A DNA stretch of 64,000 nt from Siphonodentalium dalli (lineage: Eukaryota; Mollusca; Scaphopoda; Gadilida; Siphonodentaliidae), in contig CP136069.1 of NCBI GenBank assembly GCA_032622095.1, positions 105,058,278-105,122,277 on the forward strand, in the 5' to 3' direction. The first letter of the stretch is position 1. The number at the start of each line of letters is the position of its first letter. The translations under genes were made by a program, and so were the position numbers. Shown piece by piece: positions 1-11,849 of this stretch. A model generated the notes under the pieces. That model was given only the letters and a program-made list of their open reading frames with translations. It made no database searches and was not told the DNA's origin.

Positions 1-473
1 GACTCGATAATAACTAACATGTCTAACATGTAAAGCTGAGCAAAGGCATATTTAGTGCTACCATTCTCCGACAAACTATTTATTATCCTAGGTATGTACG
101 TGGGTCCCTATATGTTTGACACGAAACTTAGTCAAACTCGATTGTTTCCATTCATGCAAAATTTAATATTATTCATGCAAGAAACTGACGTGCTACAACG
201 TTATGGTTTCATTTCGAAAAAAAAAATCTTCAAATATGGTTTTTTGTGTATAGTAACTTACGTAACATTACAAACACGCTTATAGACCCATTCAAACTTG
301 TCAGTTTCCAACAAAGGTAACATATAAGACAAGAAAACCGTAGTCAGATCATATTATTAGCCATAAATATAAATAATAATATAAAATATATTGGTTACAT
401 GAATGCACCGCCTCAGAATTCCGTTAAAACAACTAATCCTTCAAATTATTACAAAAAACTACGGCTTATTACT
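1..473. other. AT-rich non-coding stretch with a dispersed repeat
   Basis: No recognisable gene. From about 325 the sequence (AAGACAAGAAAACC, then a TAATCCTTCAAATTATTAC block near 435) is repeated in the same orientation at about 45985-46150, including the GGGGTCACTC word that begins the neighbouring hairpin element. This marks a dispersed repeat of unknown type. Confidence 0.6.
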
Positions 474-771
474 GCTGAAGGGGTCACTCCCACAAACAAA
501 AAGTGCTGAAGGGTACACAGGATTTTCAAAATGTGCTGAAAGGTACACAGGGTTTGAAATGTCATTATAAAGGACATTCAGTCTTCGTATCTGCCATGAT
601 TTCTGTCAGAGAATAATTGTTTACGTTCCAATGAATATTACAATGTACTGAAAACAAACTGCTAATGGGCGCCAGACTTTCATAAACACAATTTATGTAA
701 TGGTGTTCTTGCCGATCACAAACCCTGTGTACCCTTCAGCACTTATGTTGGTGAGAGTGACCCCTTCAGCC
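474..771. mobile_element. MITE with ~48-bp terminal inverted repeats
   Basis: The left end starts GCTGAAGGGGTCACTC and carries GTGCTGAAGGGTACACAGG. The right end (about 721-770) is its reverse complement over about 48 bp with few mismatches. A second, partial GTGCTGAAAGGTACACAGG lies inside the left end. The 10-bp word TTATTACTGC occurs at 466-475 and 774-783, a possible but imperfectly placed target duplication. There is no coding capacity, so it is a non-autonomous DNA transposon; superfamily unresolved. Confidence 0.75.
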
Positions 772-964
772 TTTTATTACTGCAGGTTTTTCATTGACCA
801 AACCAGAAAGCTTATAAATGCCGATCAAAAATTGTGTTCCCGCCATAAAATCTTCAAGTGTGCATGACCCAGCCATTGTTCATACCTAAACATCGAACGC
901 AATTAACGCGTCATAATACATGTAGTTATATACTGCAACAATAAGACATCCAGCGAATACACGC

Positions 965-1340
965 GTAGTAATCCTGGCCCTGGCCTATAACCCCCCATGA
1001 ATTTCCGAGTGGACGTAAGGTTTTATGTTGGGGTTGATCCCAATTGGACAATGTGCTTCAAAAAAAGTTTGGGTGATCGCGATGTCGACGTGCTCCCGTC
1101 TCCATGGCAACCGTTTTCAAAATGACCGCTATTTGGACGATATTTTTATGATATCAGTCATATTTTGCATGATTTATCAAGCAAAAATGTACCTAATCTA
1201 TATTTTTATGATACAGCAACCTTCTGAGCTAGACTGAGAAATAACTGGGAGTCTTTATAATAATTGCCACCAGGTGGCGCTATCTGATATAGCCTCTAAA
1301 AGGCAGATTTAATCGTTTTTAGCTTATTTTCGTGTAATTT
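965..1340 (+). repeat. Dispersed repeat, inverted copy at 11850-12235
   Basis: Runs from CCTGGCCTATAACCCC through GTGCTCCCGTCTCCATGGCA and a GCCACCAGGTGGC palindrome near 1265. The same order of motifs is found in reverse complement near 11850-12235. The open frames inside it are not conserved between the copies, so it is treated as non-coding mobile DNA of unknown class. Confidence 0.75.
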
Positions 1341-1600
1341 TCCGCTTTTTATTGGTGTGTTTTAATATATAAAAGTAATTTAACAATTTAATTCATCACA
1401 CACATTTCTTAAGTACACATGGTGTCTCGTGCTAATCTCTCACTAGGGGGCGCTGCCAATTTTAACTGAGAAATTCCCAATTATATATAATTTTGGCCTA
1501 TTTTGGACAACATTATTTTGATTTTCGAAACTAGTCACACTAACGTGTAATCCCATATTTTCAGCGTTATCACTTAATACTTATATGTTGTGTGTGGAGG

Positions 1601-2252
1601 TTAAAGGGAAACTGTACCCCAATTTCAATAAATTCCCGGTGACAATAACGATCTAATATCAATATTATATTTTAAAATAACTAATTTGAGTCGGCGATGT
1701 CTACTGAAAATGTTCCGGTTAACAGGCTATCACAAAAGTAAAATTGAATTATTTAATATAAATTCATTTATGGCTGGAGTCATAAAATGGAGAATTATGC
1801 CAGTACGAGTTACCGTTCTTGAAATAGTATCTGTTGCGTGTCTTTTATCGACGGCCGTTCGCGAACATTATTGAGTTGCACACATAACATGTTACCTGCA
1901 AAAGAAAGGCCCGCTATAACCGATTCGGAAAAGGGAGAAAGAAACAAGAGTCACGAAGCGTCAAGTATTTTTATACGGAGTGAGATTGTCGATGGAAGAG
2001 ATTGGATGCATCAATTGAAGCTGTGAACAATGAACTTCCGGTTCTTCATGCGACCTGAGTCTTCTCCGGTGAAGGTCAAAAACATGGCGCGTAATTTGAA
2101 ATCGTAATATTTTTGTTTCCAAGATCAATATTTTCTTCGCTAAATTAGGTTTATACGAAACTCATATAACACGAACACAATCTAACTTGAAAGTTATTTC
2201 AATGGGTGTAAATAAAAAAAATTGTCTATCCCTGTGTACAGTACCCCTTTAA
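1601..2252 (+). mobile_element. 652-bp TTAA-target element (piggyBac-like MITE)
   Basis: It begins TTAAAGGGAAACTGTACCCC and ends GTACAGTACCCCTTTAA. Terminal inverted repeats of about 16-18 bp sit directly inside TTAA on both sides. A second copy of nearly the same length, in the opposite orientation, lies at 40805-41452, and about 230 bp of one half form the right end of the large element ending at 30933. No transposase frame is present. A TTAA target is the hallmark of piggyBac-type elements; assignment beyond that is inference. Confidence 0.8.
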
Positions 2253-3058
2253 CATATAGTCTCTAGACAATGTGGTCAGTTAAAATATTGATATGGTAGA
2301 TATGGTAGTATTTCTGTGATAATATATGTGATAACATATGCTAAATCTAAACTTTGTAACATACAAACCTTCTATGGGGCATTGGGTATCTGGACACCAA
2401 TCATGTCATATCCTCACCATGTGGTGCTGTCAAAAGTTGCAATCCAATGCGTGTTGTTATAATATTATACGTTGGTTTTAATGTAACACTGGTGATTTAA
2501 TTTTCTAAGATTACACGGGAAGCACTATGTTCTGTATATTCTGCCATATTCTCACGACATCATGAATTATCACATATTATGAATTGTAATCAACAGCTCC
2601 TATATATATGCAAAATGTCATATATATATATTAACCACATTCAGATTTCTGTTTAATCTCGCAATGTGGCATTTTACTATTACATGTGAGATCTTAGATG
2701 AACTGGAACCTTCGAAAGAACATTTCGGAAATATACAGTGTGAATGATACTTTAAAGAACCTATAAATATGGTACCGTTGCAATAATGATATCCGTGGAA
2801 TTGAATAGACGTATGGAAAAGAGTAACAAATTGTCAACATCAAGAGTTGTTATGGAATTAGAATTGTGTCGGTTTGTACTGGATAATAACAATTCGATTA
2901 ATGCTCATTGTTGCAAATATCCTTTAGGCATTTGCAAAAGTCTGTACATGACACACGGTTCTGTCAACACGAACATCTACCATTGCATTGCACACAACCA
3001 TGCACATACAAGAGAAAATTCACGAGGAAGAGCTTTTGTGAACTTCATCGGCTCCAAG
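2253..3058. other. Non-coding stretch
   Basis: AT-rich sequence with no recognised element. An open frame of about 105 codons near 2786 has no recognised motif and its 3' part overlaps the minus-strand pseudogene, so it is not called as a gene. Confidence 0.5.
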
Positions 3059-3819
3059 TTATCCAAAGCATTCAGGTCGCAGCACATCACATGCTATATG
3101 TGAGTCAAGTAAGTTGGTGAGGGTCTTGATGACATAGAAACACCTAAGCAAATGGCCATGAAGAGCAACCGAGGTAGGAGGCAAGTCGTGGAGATGTTTT
3201 CCTTTGTTCAGAAACATATCACATCGCAATTCATCAAATGACTCATTTGGCTATTCTTCTGTAAAGTATTCACAAGAACATTTCTGCCATTTGGAAAGTA
3301 TCCGATGGTGGATGTTCTTCTCCAAATTTGTCTAAATACAATTCAGGTTTCGACCGAAGTGCCGCTGCTTTGGTGCCACCTTTACTTGTCGTATCGGAAC
3401 ATGTGAGTATGTGCGCCTTGAGAAGTACGGAACAAAGTGACGGTCCTAGATTGCGTGCAATCTGACACTGTGGCCCCTACTACAAGATGTGCTCCGGTTT
3501 CTAACGCTTTGTTGACGAAATGGCTGCCTGCCGTCTTCTGAAGCATTTCCTTATTTTTCTGCGAAGCCAAAAATTTATCTGGTTGGGCAGGAAGGTGCGT
3601 TGTATTCGTTAGACACACAAGTTCGATCGGTGAACATTTGTTCCTTCGTTCCCTCTCGCCGGATTTCACAGAAAATTCCTGATAGCTGTCAAATATAATG
3701 TCCACTCTATCGTGTGCCCATTCTGCATTAAAATTTGTCCAAAGAATATCCAAATAATCACCAAAACTGGTGCTGTCCTTCATGGAAACTTTCCTAGCTT
3801 GTGACCTAAATTTGACCAC
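3059..3819 (-). pseudogene. Decayed member of a multicopy invertebrate protein family
   Basis: The minus strand is open for about 145 codons from 3819 to 3382. It contains FGDYLDILW, then RVDIIFDSYQEFSVKSGERE, then LPAQPDKFLASQKNKEML and AHTHMF. After frame changes it resumes at about 3247-3059 with FDELRCDMF, LPPTSVALHGHLLRCFYV and a terminal stop. I know this order (V-D-x-x-F-D-x-Y-x-x-x-S-x-K ... ERR ... a HEEADTR-like site ... LPPTS ... HGHLLRC) from a large family of uncharacterised proteins, highly multicopy in cnidarians and molluscs. The usual middle portion appears deleted and there are at least two frame breaks. The function of the family is not known to me. It is probably a relic of a mobile or amplified gene. 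Confidence 0.55.
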
Positions 3820-4079
3820 AATGAGTGAAGATTGATCTCCAAAATACCATCAACGATTTATTTGCTTGTTCTGCAGGACTGAAATTCACATCACATATAT
3901 GGCAAGAAACGTGGTCAAAATGTTTTGGGTATTCGTATTTTTAGGTGCTAACTGTTACATCAAAGTAAAGTCAAAGATATCTATTGCCGGAAAATCGGTT
4001 TCGTCTTTTTGTTTCCGAACTGTACATTTACTCACACATTTTCCCAATTCAAAATGGATGTCCAAACGCGAAGTCTGGA
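3820..4079. other. Flank of the pseudogene
   Basis: May hold further decayed upstream sequence of the minus-strand pseudogene, but no frame could be followed with confidence. Confidence 0.35.
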
Positions 4080-4893
4080 GAAAAGGGAGTTTTAAACTCG
4101 ATTCTAGCAGTGCTGTGCTGCTAAACTGCTAAGGAATGAAAATATAAAAAAAGAGAGTTTCAAACTCAATTCCAGCGATGCTACGCTGCTAAACTGCTAA
4201 GAAATGAAAATATTACAAAGAGAGTTTCAAACTGAATTCTAGCGGTGGTGCTATGCTGCTAAATTGCTAAGGAATGAAAATATTAAAAAAGAGAGTTTCA
4301 AACTGAATTCTAGCGGTGCTATGCTGCTAAACTGCTAAGGAATAAAAATCTTAAAAGCAAGAGTTTCAAACTTAATACTAGCGGTGCTATGCTGCTAGCC
4401 AAAGAAAATATTAAAACAGAGAGTTTCAAACTGAATTCTAGCGGTGCTATGCTGCTAAACTGCTAGGGAATGAAAATATTAAAAAAGAGAGTTTCAAAAT
4501 CAATTCTAGCGGTGCTGTGCTGCTAAACTGCTAACGAATGAAAATATTAAAAAAGAGAGTTTCAAACTGAATTATAGCGGTGCTATGCTGCTAAACTGCT
4601 AACCAAACAAAATATTAAAAAAGAGAGTTTCAAACTGAATTCTAGCGGTGCTATGCTGCTAATCTGCTAAGGAATGAAAATATTAAAAAAGAGAGTTTCA
4701 AACTGAATTATAGCGGTGCTATGCTGCTAAACTGCTAACCAAACAAAATATTAAAAAAGAGAGTTTCAAACTGAATTCTAGCGGTGCTATGCTGCTAATC
4801 TGCTAAGGAATGAAAATATTAAAAAAGAGAGTTTCAAACTTAATTCTAGCAGTGCTATACTGCTAAACTGCTAAGGAATGAAAACATTAAAAA
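4080..4893 (+). repeat. 68-bp tandem satellite, about 12 units
   Basis: Unit of about 68 bp built on AGAGAGTTTCAAACTGAATT, then CTAGCGGTGCTATGCTGCTA, then AAGGAATGAAAATATTAAA. About 12 units begin near 4080, 4149, 4216, 4288, 4358, 4416, 4484, 4552, 4620, 4689, 4757 and 4825. The pairs at 4552+4620 and 4689+4757 are almost identical as pairs (ATTATAGC...ACCAAACAAAA followed by ATTCTAGC...AATCTGCTAAGG), showing a dimeric higher-order repeat of about 136 bp. Confidence 0.92.
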
Positions 4894-6156
4894 CTAGAAT
4901 GCACTCACTGGAGCTGCCTATACTTGCGCCCATCACACATTTAGCATGTTGTGTGGTGTCTTGCCCACAACAGTTTGAACCACGGGTGCTGGCCCCTCGT
5001 TTGAGAGATCGATAAAAAAAATCTAGATATCAAATCTATGTTCATCCATCGCTGAAATAGTTGTGTGTACGGACATAATATCGTTGTTATCTCAAGTTGA
5101 TCTACACTAGTTACACTAATGATAGTCTTAGTAATACGTACGAGTTGTTTGACATATTAATATAACAATATAGACATCGTTCGTATGAAGGGTGTGAAGA
5201 CAATTGGTTGCCGACGATGCTATATTATATGCCAATTGGGTTAACTTACTAGTTTGACAAGAATTATATCAAGTGTGTATGCCAGTGGCAAAACCCGACA
5301 CAATTAAATAAAAGAAACGGGATCATTGGTTAGTCTTTGATTAACAATGTGTCAATGTGAACATGCCCTTATCGACTGTTCTACAGACTTCGGGAACATA
5401 TCAAAATGTCTATATTGCGTTGAGAATGAGAAAGCTTATTTTCCCAGTTAATTAATAAGGCATTTTAATAATCCATCTTTCCATATTCACATTTTCAGTG
5501 CAATTGTTTTTCAATTGAACCACGCGCTCGACTGTTTGACCGGACATGATTTATATGCACCAGGATCTTTCGAAAATGTTTTGAACTTTCCAGAAATATG
5601 CGGAAAAAAACGATTCCGCACGCATCTTTTAGACTTGATCTCAACTCATTTCCTCGAGTTTCAAGTTATATAAAATAGGCTTCTAATGGGTATGTACTGT
5701 TGCCGACGTTTGTTTTACATGCAGTATATATATTTATAATAATCAAACACGAAGTTGTTGGCAGATGAAATGGTTTAGCCTGTCCGTGTAATACGAGTCT
5801 CAGCTGTCTGGACATCGACGCAATCATGTCTGGTGTTTTGCGCGCCCATGTAGCTTGTGACGTCCTGATGTGCGTCGTGACGTCATGGCGTCTTGATCGG
5901 TTTCCAGAAAGAAATAATTCAATATTGTTCACTTATGAACGATTTATTACCAAAATAAAACCAGATAACAATGCAAATTAAGTATATATGTGGATTTAAA
6001 TTACAATTGATGCCACCATTTCATATTAGCGCGTGTTCATTTTTACAGTATGTACTTCCGGAACGTAACATATTCACGGAAGGAAGGAAGGAAGGATAAA
6101 CAGACATCCGAGCCGAAAACATTACTTGCGTCCAGCATGGACTGGCGCAAGTAACA
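4894..6156. mobile_element. Probable ~1.25-kb insertion splitting the 68-bp satellite
   Basis: The 68-bp satellite stops near 4893 and resumes at 6157. The intervening DNA has TACTTGCGCC near its left edge (about 4921) and GGCGCAAGTA at its right edge (about 6144-6153), a short inverted match. A stem-loop word (TTACTTGCG ... CGCAAGTAA, 6123-6155) sits at the right edge. It contains no recognised gene; a GGAA microsatellite lies near 6078. A non-autonomous DNA element is plausible. Confidence 0.45.
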
Positions 6157-6240
6157 AGAGTTTCAAACTCAATTCCAGCGGTGCTATGCTGCTAAACTGC
6201 TAACCAACGAGAATATTAAAAAAGAGAGTTTCAAACTGTT
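6157..6240 (+). repeat. Detached unit of the 68-bp satellite
   Basis: One full unit plus the start of a second (GAGTTTCAAACTCAATTCCA ... AAAAAAGAGAGTTTCAAACT). It is clearly the same family as 4080-4893, left beyond the intervening insertion. Confidence 0.85.
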
Positions 6241-6302
6241 ATATAGTTACATTTGGAAATTAGAGAATTACTAGAAAAATGAAAATATTTCACCCATCCT
6301 TG

Positions 6303-9300
6303 TTAAATGAAAGTGTCAACGACACTGTAGCTCAACTTAGGTAGGGGAATAATTTAATGGTCGACAGTAAATGGAGGAATAGGAAAAGTGCTAATTGAAA
6401 TGTCTAAGTAAGACTAGATGTACATGTCAATATCAACATTCATAACAGGTTTCATAATGATCGGATCAGGGATGTGGTGATTATGGTGTGCCAAAGGATT
6501 TATTGATGCAAAGAGTAAATTCTAAAATGGCCACCGACAGCCATATTTTTTTTCCGAATTACCCCAAAATGACTTGTTCCCATCTACAGCCTTTACAAAT
6601 CTCACAATGATCTGATCAAAGGTATGACCTGTAGCCTGTGCCAATGGATTTAGTCATGCAAAGAGTAAAATCCAAGATGGCTGCTGGCGGCCATGTTTTT
6701 CGGCTGAACGACCCCAAAATGACTCGTTTCCCATCTACATGTCATTGTTAACATACATGACAAATTTCATGAAGTTCCGACCAAAGCTACGACCTGTAGC
6801 CCGCACCAAAGGATTTATTCATGCAAAGAGTAAAATCCAATATGGCTGCTGGCGGACATGTTTTTTAGCCAAACGACCCCAAAATGACTCGTTCCCATCT
6901 ACATGTTAATATTAACATCCATGATAAATATCATGATCAGACAAACAGTACGACCTGTAGCCCGTGCCAATGGATTGAATTTTGAAATCCAAGATGGCTG
7001 CCAGCGGCCATGTTTTTTGGCCGTATGACCCCAAAATGACTCGTTCCCATATACATGTCAATATCAATATTCATGACAAATTTCATAAAGGTCAGACGAA
7101 AGGTACGACCTGTAACCTGCGCCAAAGGATTTAGTCATGCAAAGAGTAAAATCCAAGATGGCTGCTGGCGGCCATGTTTTTTGGCCGAACGACCCCAAAA
7201 TCACTCGTTCCCATCTACATGTCATTGTTAACATCCATGACAAATTTCATGATGATCAGACGAACAGCACGACCTGTAGCCCGCGCCAATGGATTGAATT
7301 TTGAAATCCAAAATGGCCACCAGCGGCCATGTTTTTTGGCCGAATGACCCCAAAATGACTCGTTCCCATCTACATGTCAATGTCAACATTCATGACAAAA
7401 TTCATAAAGATCAGACCATAGGTACGACCTGTAGCCCGCGCCAAAGGATTTAGTCATGCAAAGAGTAAAATCCATGATGGCTGCTGGCGGCCATGTTTTT
7501 TGGCCGAACAACCCCAAAATCACTCGTTCCCATCTACATGTCATTGTTAACATCCATGACAAATTTCATGAAGTTCTGACCAAAGCTACAACCTGTAGCC
7601 CGCGCCAAAGAATTTAGTCATGCAAAGAGTAAAATCCAAGATGGCTGCCAGCGACCATGTTTTTTGGCCGTATGACCCCAAAATGACTCGTTCCCATATA
7701 CATGTCAATATCAATATTCATGACAAATTTAATAAAGGTCAGACCAAAGGTACGACCTGTAGCCCGCGCCAAAGGATTTAGTCATGCAAAGAGTAAAATC
7801 CATGATGGCTGCCAGCGGCCATGTTTTTTGGCCGAACGACCCCAAAATCACTCGTTCCCATCTACATGTCAATATTAACATCCATGACAAATTTCATGAT
7901 GATCAGACGAACAGCACGACCTGTAGCCCGCGCCAATGGATTGAATTTTTAAATCCAAAATGGCCACCAGCGGCCATGTTTTTTGGCCGAATGACCCCAA
8001 AATCACTCGTTCCCATCTACATGTCAATGTCAACATTCATGACAAAATTCATAAAGATTAGACCATAGGTACGACCTGTAGCCCGCGCCAAAGGATTTAG
8101 TCATGCAAAGAGTAAAATCCATGATGGCTGCTGGCGGCCATGTTTTTTGGCCGAACAACCCCAAAATCACTCGTTCCCATCGACATGTCATTGTTAACAT
8201 CCATGACAAATTTCATGAAGTTCTGATCAAAACTACGACCTGTAGCCTGCGGCAAAGGATTTAGTCATGCAAAGAGTAAAATCCAAGATGGCTGCCAGCG
8301 GCCATGTTTTTTGGCCGTATGACCCCAAAATGACTCGTTCCCATATACATGTCAATATCAATATTCATGACAAATTTAATAAAGGTCAGACCAAAGGTAC
8401 GACCTGTAGCCCGCGCCAAAGGATTTAGTCATGCAAAGAGTAAAATCCATGATGGCTGCCAGCGGCCATGTTTTTTGGCCGAACGACCCCAAAATCACTC
8501 GTTCCCATCTACATGTCAATATTAACATCCATGACAAATTTCATAATGATCAGACGAACAGTACGACCTGTAGCCCGCGCCAATGGATTGAATTTTGAAA
8601 TCCAAAATGGCCACCAGTGGCCATGTTTTTTGGCCGAATGACCCCAAAATGACTCGTTCCCATCTACATGCCAATGTCAACATTCATGACAAATTTCATA
8701 AAGATCAGACCAAAGGTACGACCTGTAGCCCGCGCCAAAGGATTTAGTCATGCAAAGAGTAAAATCCAAGATGGCTGCTGGCGGCCATGTTTTTTGGCCG
8801 AACAACCCCAAAATCACTCGTTCCCATCTACATGTCATTGTTAACATCCATGACAAATTTCATGAAGTTCCAATCAAAACTACGACCTGTAGCCTGCGCC
8901 AAATGATTTAGTCATGCAAAGAGTAAAATCCAAGATGGCTGCTGACGGCCATGTTTTTTGGCTGAACGACCCCAAAATGACTCGTTCCCATCTACATGTA
9001 AATATTAACATCCATGACAAATTTCATGATGATCAAAAGAACAGTACGACCTGTAGCCCGCGCCAATGGATTGAATTTTGAAATCCAAGATGGCCACCAG
9101 CGGCCATGTATTTTGGCCGAATGACCCCAAAATGACTCGTTCCCATCTACATGTCAATGTCAACATTCATGCAAAATTTCATAAAGATCAGACCAAAGGT
9201 ACGACCTGTAGCCCGCGCCAAAGGAAATTGTTGACGGACACACGGACACACGGACACACGCACACACGCACACACGGACACACGGACGACGGACGCCAAG

Positions 9301-9345
9301 CCATGGCAATAGCTCAAACTTCCAAAAGTAAGTTGAGCTAAAAAG
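6303..9345 (-). mobile_element. Head-core-tail element with ~160-bp tandem core
   Basis: Read on the minus strand, it starts at 9345 with a TTTTTAGCTCAACTT head. A GTCC/GTGT microsatellite and GTCAACAATTTCC follow (9230-9300). The core is about 17 tandem units of about 160 bp. It ends with GTTGAGCTAC and the stem-loop AGTGTCGTTGACACT (6312-6326). The same head and tail recur at 60533 and at 56316 and 60464, so the ends are real element boundaries. The plan (head, ~160-bp core repeats, hairpin tail) resembles the pearl/Helentron-associated elements of bivalves. That assignment is inference; no Rep/helicase frame is present. Confidence 0.7.
6440..9230 (-). repeat. ~160-bp tandem core repeat with four-unit higher order
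   Basis: The CGACCTGTAGCC word recurs about every 160 bp from 6629 to 9204. Two monomer types alternate: one with CAAAGGATTTAGTCATGCAA, one with CAATGGATTGAATTTTGAAA. Each carries AAGATGGC...GGCCATGTTTTTTGGCC. Blocks repeat with a period of about 647 bp (for example 7441 against 8088, and 7765 against 8413, share the same diagnostic variants), a tetrameric higher-order repeat. Confidence 0.9.
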
Positions 9346-9466
9346 GGTTACAAAGTTACATTTGGAAGTCATTTAAAAAATGCGACGTGTTTTTTGTTAC
9401 ATAGTTGGAAATGCTTATCAGAGAATTACTCCAACTAGGAACATGAAAATATTTCACCCATCCTTG
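9346..9466 (+). repeat. Right flank repeating the left flank of the array element
   Basis: AGAGAATTACT ... ATGAAAATATTTCACCCATC and CTTG end at 9466. The same string, about 54 bp with small gaps, ends at 6301 directly before the array element's tail. The ~3.1-kb element is thus bracketed by a direct repeat much longer than a usual target duplication. Confidence 0.7.
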
Positions 9467-10437
9467 AATCCCAAATTTGAGCCCGTGCAGTGAAAACCTA
9501 TGTCAACTCTACATTAGTCATGTCCAGATGCAGGATGGTCCATATATGTCCAAATATCCATAGTATAAGCCAGGATCCAAAGATATAGGCACATAACAAT
9601 ATAACAATTTTCTATGATGGGCCCTTAAAATGGAGAACCCCAAATTTGAGCCCGTGCTGTGAAAACATATGTCAGCTATACCAGAGTCATGTCCAGATAC
9701 AGGAATGTCCAGATATGTCCCAATATCCATAGCATATGACAGAATCCAACGATATAGGCACATAACAATTTTTTATGATTGGCCCTTAAAATGGTGAACC
9801 GCAAATTTGATCCTGTGCAGTTTAAAACGAAGGAAACTATACGTGAGTCATGTCCAGATGCAGGAGTGTCCAGATATGTCCAAGCATCAACATATTCCCG
9901 TAGTACAAAGATTTAGGCACATACCCATTTTCTTTTATGGGTCCATAAAATGGTGAACCCCAAATTTGAGCCTGTGCAGTGTAAACCTAAGTAAACTCTA
10001 CATTAGTCATGTCCAGATGCAGGACGGTCCAGATATGTCCCAATATCCATATTATATGCCAGAATCCAACGATATAGGCACATACCCATTTTTTATAATG
10101 GGCCCTTAAAATGATGAGCCCCAAATTTGAGCCGGTGCAGTTTAAACCTAGGTAAACTATACATTAATCATGTCCAGATGCATGATGGTCCAGCTATGTC
10201 CCAAAATCCATACAAAATGCCATAATCCAACAATATAGGCACATAACACTTTTCTGTGATGTGCCCTTAAAATGGAGAACCCCGAATTTGAGCCCGTGCA
10301 GTGAAAACTTATTTCAGCTATACATAAGTCATGTCCAGAAGCAGGAGGGTCCAGATTTGTCCCAAAATCCATATTATATCTCAGAATCCAAAGATATAGG
10401 CACATAACAATTTTCCATGATGGGCCCTTAAACGGGT
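9467..10437 (-). repeat. ~162-bp tandem repeat, six units
   Basis: Six units start near 9470, 9636, 9797, 9957, 10118 and 10281. Each has CCCAAATTTGAGCC, GTGCAGT, AGTCATGTCCAGATGCAGGA, CAATATCCATA, ATATAGGCACATA and GGGCCCTTAAAATGG. It is unrelated in sequence to the neighbouring ~160-bp array. The strand is arbitrary. Open frames in it are by-products of the repeat. Confidence 0.9.
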
Positions 10438-10597
10438 ATTGTAATAACGCCAGAATATTTAATCCATATGGTGTAGTAGTTATCTAGCAAACATACGGAG
10501 AAAGATGTCAACATAAATTTTGAATGGTGTGCGAGTCACTTGATTTTAGCCACCCCTCCCCAAACACGTTTCGTCGAAAAATTACATATTTTTTATA

Positions 10598-10798
10598 ACG
10601 ACTTTACAACAATTTTCTATCTATATTTCCACAACAGCCCACTGTGAATGCGGGTTTTATATTGACGACGCTTTGCATTTTTTCTTCCAGTGCCCATTAT
10701 TTGAAGAAAGGCGATTATTATTTCCACTAACGCCTTTGGCTAAATGGAATTTTTTGTTGATAGCGTTGAATTCTCTTCGGTCAAAGCAACCTAAATGA
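10598..10798 (+). pseudogene. LINE ORF2 C-terminal zinc-knuckle relic
   Basis: One frame reads HCECGFYIDDALHFFFQCPL followed by FEERRLLF and about 25 further codons to a TGA at 10796-10798. C-x-C-G ... H-F-x-x-x-C-P is the cysteine/histidine knuckle at the end of CR1/Jockey-type ORF2 proteins. The same module, closely related, is interrupted at 50674-52187. Only the last ~65 codons remain, with no reverse transcriptase upstream. It is a dead fragment. Confidence 0.75.
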
Positions 10799-11849
10799 GA
10801 AATTTCTCAACAGCACGCAAACGTTCGTTGCGCCGTCAGGTAGATTCCATTGACGGAAAACTTTCAAAATCCCAATAAGCCTATATCTTCGCCTATGTAT
10901 TCGCCCATAGTGTTATCAAAAGTCTCGGCTCATCTCACGATAGGACCTACATCCCCTTTGTGATATCTGTCCCCTCACAACTCTAGACCTCACCCTGAAT
11001 CTCGATCTCCTTTTTAGGTACTACATTCCAACTAAGCAAACTTTGAGACCAAACATAATACAATATATAAATATTATGCGTTTCAATATTGTTAAAGGAG
11101 GGGAGCAATACTCTATGTTCAATAACTTGTGATCCCTTCCCTTTTAATTAACTCATGTCATTTTTCAGATTCTATTTGTCAAAGTATAAAATGTAATAAA
11201 ATCATATAGGGAACCTTTAAAAAGGCGGCTGGCAAATAAGAAAGTTGAATTTTAGTAGCTTGACCTACCTACCTATATTATCGATTTTATGAATTTGGGC
11301 ATAATATGAGAAAGGAGAATTTTCACTGTATATATTATATACAGTGAACATTCTGGACTATTTGCAGAAAATAACTATATAATTTGAATTAATTACCTGG
11401 TAAAGTTCAGTATCTCTTCAAGGTCTTTGCCATTACGTTGTGCTGCGACAAACAGGAATATCATCTACCAGATAGAGCTCCAACAAACATAGAAATCTAT
11501 ACCATCTACTATAGGCCTAAACAGTTTGTTGCCATTTTTGGGTGGTTGAACAGTTGAGCGATATATGTGATGTCATGACGTTGTCAACATCATGACAACA
11601 CAACTTGTTGTTTGTAAAGGATGTTCATAAATATGGAGGATGGGTGTTCTGTTTTATGATTGATAATATTATGAGAAATTTTATTCCAGTGTTCACAATA
11701 TGCATGGTTATACGGAGAGTTATAACACCAAACACCTGGTTGCTATGGAAACCATGAAATCACCAATACATGTTACAGAGTACCCGTATACTCTCCGCTA
11801 CATAAATATGACATGACATTTGCATAGGATGGGAAAAGCTTGAAAAAAT
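10799..11849. other. Non-coding stretch with one perfect palindrome
   Basis: No gene recognised. A 27-bp palindrome centred on TGTATATATTATATACA (11322-11348) could form a cruciform. The rest is unremarkable AT-rich DNA. Confidence 0.5.

Noticed and set aside
2786-3120. Pair of overlapping open frames on the plus strand
   Set aside because: The recognisable protein blocks in the overlapping part are on the minus strand (3059-3247); the plus frames are shadows there and motif-free elsewhere.
4080-4893. CRISPR-like array of regular repeats
   Set aside because: Units are contiguous tandem satellites without unique spacers, and the genome is animal.
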